Source of the DNA: Strongylocentrotus droebachiensis
Taxonomy: Eukaryota; Echinodermata; Echinoidea; Camarodonta; Strongylocentrotidae
NCBI GenBank assembly: GCA_035222895.1
Contig: JAVYIG010000902.1
Span: 1 to 64,000 of the forward strand
Reading direction: 5' to 3'
DNA length: 64,000 nt
Shown piece by piece: positions 63,801 to 64,000 of this stretch. The number at the start of each line of letters is the position of its first letter. Position 1 is the stretch's first letter. The notes beneath the pieces are model-generated. The model did not search any database. It had not been told where the DNA came from and saw only the letters and a list, made by a program, of their open reading frames with translations. A program made the position numbers and the translations under genes.

Positions 63801-64000
63801 GTAAAGAAGCTTCCAAATTTATAGCATTAAATATTCATTACAAAGATACTTGGCAAGTAATTTGGGCAAGTGAATTTTCAAATAGAAAACTGACAAAAAG
63901 GTTTTCTTGATTACAAATATTATAGCATGACAAAATGTAAATAATGTAAAATTTTCTCTTTTCCTCACTCTCGATGAATTGGGATCTTGTCTGGCTTTGA
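42717..64000 (-). CDS. RPAP1: RPAP1, RNA polymerase II-associated protein 1 (27 exons, 5' end off the window)
   Basis: The protein binds RNA polymerase II and is known in the family (yeast Rba50, plant MINIYO, animal RPAP1) for Pol II assembly/import and for the polymerase-Mediator interface. Joined exons give about 1,420 residues; the human protein is about 1,390. Near residues 200-230 the RPAP1_N motif reads [11 protein letters not shown] then, across a splice, [13 protein letters not shown]. Near 340-400 the RPAP1_C domain shows [22 protein letters not shown] and [15 protein letters not shown]. The rest is leucine-rich helical sequence with family-like blocks such as [31 protein letters not shown] and [17 protein letters not shown]. 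All introns are GT-AG and all phases agree. No frameshift or stop is seen. The start codon lies beyond position 64000. Exons are listed separately. Identity rests on remembered family motifs, not a search. Confidence 0.93.
43338..43580 (-). CDS. RPAP1: RPAP1 exon, penultimate
   Basis: It encodes 81 residues with [19 protein letters not shown] and HHVVNFMF, matching the family pattern LVTG.LRP.WCP.LY.VA..HVN.F.F. Acceptor AAATAG, donor GTATGT. Confidence 0.95.
43951..44116 (-). CDS. RPAP1: RPAP1 exon, C-terminal landmark
   Basis: It encodes [38 protein letters not shown] and [10 protein letters not shown]. The AVSFGD.LF...LLPLQ.RFS block is one of the most conserved parts of the family. Confidence 0.95.
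44402..44534 (-). CDS. RPAP1: RPAP1 exon
   Basis: It encodes [20 protein letters not shown] and [10 protein letters not shown]. It ends two bases into a Leu codon completed by the next exon. Acceptor TTTCCAG, donor GTAAGT. Confidence 0.93.
44774..44937 (-). CDS. RPAP1: RPAP1 exon
   Basis: It encodes [20 protein letters not shown] and AARIARL-like sequence ([14 protein letters not shown]). The donor is GTAAAT; it ends one base into an Ala codon taken up by 44402-44534. Confidence 0.92.
45453..45572 (-). CDS. RPAP1: RPAP1 exon (source of a local exon duplication)
   Basis: It encodes 40 residues including [26 protein letters not shown] is a family landmark. Two decayed tandem copies lie directly upstream in gene orientation (45601-45740). 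Only this copy keeps the intact frame, both splice sites and the right phase. Confidence 0.92.
45573..45745 (-). pseudogene. Two decayed tandem copies of the RPAP1 exon 45453-45572
   Basis: The plus-strand block starting at 45486 inside the exon (GGTAAGAAAGGCCAGTCGAT) recurs at 45601 (GGTATGAAAGGCCAGTCTGT) and, shorter, at 45692 (GATAAGAGAGGACAGTCTAT). The first relic aligns over about 90 bases, keeps a CTGTAG acceptor-like end and the peptide EMTSLSLP against the exon's EVTSLNLP. It has lost one base before the DWP motif, so it cannot replace the exon. The whole array lies in the intron between 45907-46101 and 45453-45572. Confidence 0.75.
45907..46101 (-). CDS. RPAP1: RPAP1 exon
   Basis: It encodes [20 protein letters not shown], then [19 protein letters not shown]. 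The exon ends two bases into an Arg codon; the donor is GTAAGA. The intron that follows contains two decayed copies of the next exon. Confidence 0.92.
47083..47225 (-). CDS. RPAP1: RPAP1 exon
   Basis: It encodes [18 protein letters not shown] then [15 protein letters not shown]. The Ala codon is split by the next intron. The donor is GTAAGT. Confidence 0.93.
47281..47568 (-). mobile_element. tRNA-derived SINE
   Basis: On the minus strand a pol III promoter is clear: A box TGGCTCAGTCAGTAGAGCG (47519-47537) and B box GGGTTCGAACCC (47483-47494). A non-tRNA body follows and ends in a TAA-rich tail near 47281-47310. Three GGTATCAC repeats sit at the 5' end (47545-47568). It lies in the intron between 47950-48301 and 47083-47225, in the gene's own orientation. 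It is not a working tRNA gene because no acceptor stem closes. Confidence 0.85.
47950..48301 (-). CDS. RPAP1: RPAP1 exon, 352 nt (longest)
   Basis: It encodes 117 residues including [29 protein letters not shown] and [10 protein letters not shown]. The first third is Ser/Thr/His-rich and less like the family, probably a loop. The acceptor is TCATTCAG and the donor GTAAGT. Confidence 0.92.
48762..49534 (+). pseudogene. Transposase-like gene relic, part 1 (N-terminal)
   Basis: One frame runs here with a single internal TAG at 48948-48950. After it come [32 protein letters not shown] and [11 protein letters not shown], then a [11 protein letters not shown] cluster, and finally [10 protein letters not shown]. 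From memory this resembles a large, poorly annotated, multicopy protein family of cnidarians, fishes and echinoderms, probably transposon-encoded; I cannot name a superfamily. It is antisense to RPAP1 within its largest intron. A frameshift at about 49530 moves the frame to part 2. Confidence 0.7.
49535..50018 (+). pseudogene. Transposase-like gene relic, part 2 (first catalytic-like Asp)
   Basis: The frame gives [20 protein letters not shown], then [10 protein letters not shown] followed by [14 protein letters not shown] at 49877-49879 interrupts it, but the frame goes on after the stop with [20 protein letters not shown] until another stop near 50018. The hydrophobic strand ending in the Asp of AMDNLDW would suit the first metal-binding residue of an RNase H-like fold (inference). 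Confidence 0.7.
50165..50345 (+). mobile_element. LINE-like 3' tail inserted in the relic gene
   Basis: A T-rich stretch ends in GTAATAAATGAAATGAAATGA, like a retroposon 3' end with short tandem tail repeats. It separates parts 2 and 3 of the transposase-like frame and has no counterpart in it. Family not recognised; the left boundary is approximate. Confidence 0.4.
50409..50886 (+). pseudogene. Transposase-like gene relic, part 3 (second catalytic-like Asp)
   Basis: The frame reads [14 protein letters not shown], then [31 protein letters not shown] and [15 protein letters not shown]. Near 50770 a one-base shift moves it to [16 protein letters not shown] before a stop at 50884-50886. The strand-Asp pattern IITGDQ and the following Glu-bearing helix would fit a DDE/D-type site; this is inference from spacing, not a match to a named family. 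Confidence 0.7.
50930..51250 (+). mobile_element. 5'-truncated non-LTR retrotransposon 3' end
   Basis: It encodes [16 protein letters not shown], the typical C-terminal ...WNSLP..IR.. motif of LINE reverse transcriptase proteins, followed by an AT-rich 3' end and imperfect AAT/GAT repeats (51138-51240). It lies between parts 3 and 4 of the transposase-like relic, so it inserted into it. Confidence 0.65.
51540..51957. mobile_element. One arm of a Tc1/mariner-type foldback element
   Basis: It begins CAGTGCGTCCCAGAAAAAAC preceded by TA (51538-51539) and follows the left arm of the complete copy at 16489-17368 as far as its central loop, with a deletion of about 40 bases near 51603. No right arm follows. 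It separates parts 3 and 4 of the relic gene. Confidence 0.8.
52061..52393 (+). pseudogene. Transposase-like gene relic, part 4 (C-terminal)
   Basis: It encodes [49 protein letters not shown] and [18 protein letters not shown], ending in [10 protein letters not shown]. It continues the order of parts 1-3 after the interruption and belongs to the same gene. It stops just before the RPAP1 exon at 52521-52630. Confidence 0.7.
52521..52630 (-). CDS. RPAP1: RPAP1 exon upstream of the 4.2-kb intron
   Basis: It encodes [18 protein letters not shown] and FYSAVHNLQ. The donor GTAAGT opens the largest intron seen here; the final Gln codon (CA+G) is completed at the 47950-48301 exon. Confidence 0.92.
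52797..52855. mobile_element. ~60-bp hairpin repeat, copy A
   Basis: The left arm AGGCATTAACT and the right arm AGTTAATGCCCTTCTGGCTCT form a hairpin. A related hairpin is at 53751-53810, on the other side of one RPAP1 exon. Its small size and symmetric ends suggest a miniature element. Confidence 0.5.
53305..53524 (-). CDS. RPAP1: RPAP1 exon
   Basis: It encodes 73 residues including [18 protein letters not shown] and [15 protein letters not shown]. It sits between two introns that each carry a ~60-bp hairpin repeat. The donor is GTATGC. Confidence 0.92.
53751..53810. mobile_element. ~60-bp hairpin repeat, copy B
   Basis: The arms AGAGTCAGATAGGCATTAACT and AGTTAACGCGCTTCTGACTCT pair with few mismatches. 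Copy A at 52797-52855 shares the AGGCATTAACTC and ATATAA core. Confidence 0.55.
54110..54310 (-). CDS. RPAP1: RPAP1 exon
   Basis: It encodes [17 protein letters not shown] and a second amphipathic helix ending in LQGKFAMR. Both ends carry Arg codons split 2+1, matching the neighbours. The donor is GTGAAT. Confidence 0.93.
54597..54754 (-). CDS. RPAP1: RPAP1 exon
   Basis: It encodes [13 protein letters not shown], then [15 protein letters not shown] and YGLGCDAYR. The acceptor reads ATCTAG and the donor GTGGGT. The exon ends two bases into an Arg codon. Confidence 0.93.
55275..55372 (-). CDS. RPAP1: RPAP1 exon
   Basis: It encodes [19 protein letters not shown] followed by RHIAATL, helical-repeat sequence with the family-like A.KL.RVL..SGR.IA..L pattern. 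The donor is GTGAGT. Confidence 0.93.
55586..55793 (-). CDS. RPAP1: RPAP1 exon, best-conserved helical block
   Basis: It encodes [34 protein letters not shown] and REFLPTSSW. The LLPR.RY.LEV, LIR.ARHS and REFLPTSW blocks are RPAP1 landmarks. The donor is GTCAGT. Confidence 0.95.
56253..56444 (-). CDS. RPAP1: RPAP1 exon with acidic run
   Basis: It starts [17 protein letters not shown], enters an Asp/Glu run of about 20 residues encoded by a GAT/GAG/GAA-rich near-microsatellite, and ends ASQDVIK. The family also has an acidic insertion here, so the run is probably a real disordered loop. Confidence 0.92.
57200..57367 (-). CDS. RPAP1: RPAP1 exon
   Basis: It encodes 56 residues including [17 protein letters not shown] and [19 protein letters not shown]...GV..A.V.AL.ALL is a conserved helical block after RPAP1_C. 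Confidence 0.93.
57865..57966 (-). CDS. RPAP1: RPAP1 exon, end of the RPAP1_C domain
   Basis: It encodes [15 protein letters not shown] then [13 protein letters not shown], matching the family pattern GYTL.ELF.L.RS...QR..AL..LA. Exactly 34 codons, phase 0 at both ends. Confidence 0.95.
58028..58240 (-). mobile_element. Possible retroposon 3' tail
   Basis: On the minus strand an AT-rich stretch ends in GAATAAACCAATACAATACA with further ATACA units, like a LINE/SINE poly-repeat tail. No coding remnant is recognisable. Intronic in RPAP1. Confidence 0.3.
58389..58591 (-). CDS. RPAP1: RPAP1 exon, start of the RPAP1_C domain
   Basis: It contains [16 protein letters not shown], then [12 protein letters not shown] and [10 protein letters not shown]. 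The ARFD..G.L ... GL.HHG.E.E pattern is the hallmark of the RPAP1 C-type domain. Phases agree on both sides. Confidence 0.95.
58930..59074 (-). CDS. RPAP1: RPAP1 exon, acidic linker
   Basis: It encodes a Glu/Asp/Lys-rich stretch of about 48 residues without hydrophobic core positions, consistent with the disordered linker between the two named domains. The donor is the less common GTCAGT. Confidence 0.85.
59140..59190 (+). repeat. G-rich low-complexity tract
   Basis: GGGGTGGGGTGAGGTT-type units are repeated about twice and end in a G run near 59173-59183. Four or more G-runs within 50 bases could form a G-quadruplex on the plus strand, the strand complementary to the RPAP1 transcript template. 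Confidence 0.7.
59626..59744 (-). CDS. RPAP1: RPAP1 exon with second half of the RPAP1_N motif
   Basis: It opens with [13 protein letters not shown], completing the RPAP1_N block, and continues as a Gln/Asn/Ser/Pro-rich linker to the donor GTAAAT. The acceptor is TTTCACAG. Confidence 0.94.
60081..60329 (-). CDS. RPAP1: RPAP1 exon with first half of the RPAP1_N motif
   Basis: A serine run (eight Ser residues, TCA/TCT codons) is followed by a linker and then [19 protein letters not shown]. The last base joins AT of the next exon to make Asp, continuing directly into DPSLVAFL. This contiguous EEI..EQ..L...LDPSLVAFL block is the strongest N-terminal signature of the family. Confidence 0.94.
60541..60800 (+). 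mobile_element. tRNA-derived SINE, copy 1 (degraded)
   Basis: An A-box-like GTGGTCTAGTGGATACGTC starts it, followed by a worn B-box region and the body CTACGGCACTAATGTCCTTT. The body is shared with copy 2 at 60878-61205. It lies in the RPAP1 intron between 61229-61382 and 60081-60329. The 3' end is not clear. Confidence 0.6.
60878..61205 (+). mobile_element. tRNA-derived SINE, copy 2 with LINE-like tail
   Basis: A worn head GATAAGTCATCAGACTG leads to GTACGGCACTAACATCCTTT and CAAGACGTTAATCTACATTT, nearly the same as copy 1. The 3' end GTAAAGCGCTTATAAATGCG plus ATT repeats (61190-61205) resembles a LINE tail. It is head-to-tail with copy 1 in the same intron. Confidence 0.65.
61229..61382 (-). 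CDS. RPAP1: RPAP1 exon
   Basis: It encodes the basic motif [12 protein letters not shown], then a linker ending [17 protein letters not shown] sequence is typical of the region upstream of RPAP1_N. The donor is GTGAAT and the exon ends one base into a codon. Confidence 0.9.
61578..61702 (-). mobile_element. Small MITE, family shared with 35897-36048
   Basis: Reversed, the right end reads GGTCCCTGTTTCATGAAACT and the interior GACAAATCTGCTCACAGCCA, matching the copy near 35.9 kb (GACAAATCTGCTGATAACCA). The two ends are imperfect inverted repeats. Intronic in RPAP1. Confidence 0.6.
61729..61821 (-). CDS. RPAP1: RPAP1 exon
   Basis: It encodes 31 residues including [18 protein letters not shown], a proline-containing linker with the family-like AFP..LHRSQ pattern. 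The acceptor is CCTAG and the donor GTAATG; both ends are phase 0. Confidence 0.88.
62334..62374 (-). CDS. RPAP1: RPAP1 micro-exon, 41 nt
   Basis: It encodes [13 protein letters not shown], flanked by a TTTCAG acceptor and a GTAAGA donor. Only the phase match on both sides and the good sites allow so short an exon to be called. Confidence 0.8.
63215..63296 (-). CDS. RPAP1: RPAP1 exon
   Basis: It reads [19 protein letters not shown] between a TTATAG acceptor and a GTAAGT donor. It ends one base into a codon completed by the 62334-62374 exon. The stretch is acidic and N-terminal, before the RPAP1_N motif. Confidence 0.85.
63969..64000 (-). CDS. RPAP1: RPAP1 exon, partial (first visible)
   Basis: The frame reads [10 protein letters not shown] and ends at a GTGAG donor (63964-63968). 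Its phase (0 at the 3' end) fits the next exon exactly. It is cut by the window edge, so the acceptor is not seen and this is the least certain exon. Confidence 0.5.

Overview
This window is animal nuclear DNA, AT-rich and intron-rich. The repeat types (tRNA-derived SINEs, 5'-truncated LINE tails, short foldback DNA transposons, many long G/C homopolymers) and the closeness of the one clear gene to deuterostome RPAP1 suggest a marine invertebrate, most likely a sea urchin or another echinoderm. The species is inference. There is no bacterial gene organisation, and almost all short open frames here are chance or microsatellite frames.

Right third (about 42.3-64 kb, minus strand): one split gene, RPAP1 (RNA polymerase II-associated protein 1). 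I could place 27 coding exons by hand. Each junction is a GT-AG intron and the reading phase is kept across all junctions, giving about 1,420 residues up to a TGA at 42717-42719. The RPAP1 N-terminal motif lies in the exons at 60081-60329 and 59626-59744, and the RPAP1 C-type domain in 58389-58591 and 57865-57966. Helical-repeat sequence then continues to the C-terminus. The start codon and promoter lie beyond the right edge; by family length only some tens of residues are missing.

The RPAP1 introns hold most of the interpretable accessory sequence. The largest intron (48302-52520) carries, in antisense, a broken copy of a transposase-like gene of a family I cannot name. It is itself interrupted by two LINE-like 3' ends and by one arm of a Tc1/mariner-type foldback element. 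Other introns hold a tRNA-derived SINE, two related SINEs, a short MITE, two ~60-bp hairpins and two decayed tandem copies of a coding exon.

Left two thirds (1-42.3 kb): no convincing gene. It looks intergenic, or part of a very long intron of a gene outside the window. It holds an 880-bp near-perfect foldback transposon with TA flanks (16489-17368), a GC-rich MITE next to it (15819-16343), a MITE with long inverted ends (32775-33071), smaller hairpin elements, a five-unit 75-bp tandem repeat (30569-30942), LINE 3' ends (23.3 and 39.4-39.8 kb), many simple repeats, and three perfect matches to the RFX X-box consensus at 21-31 kb.
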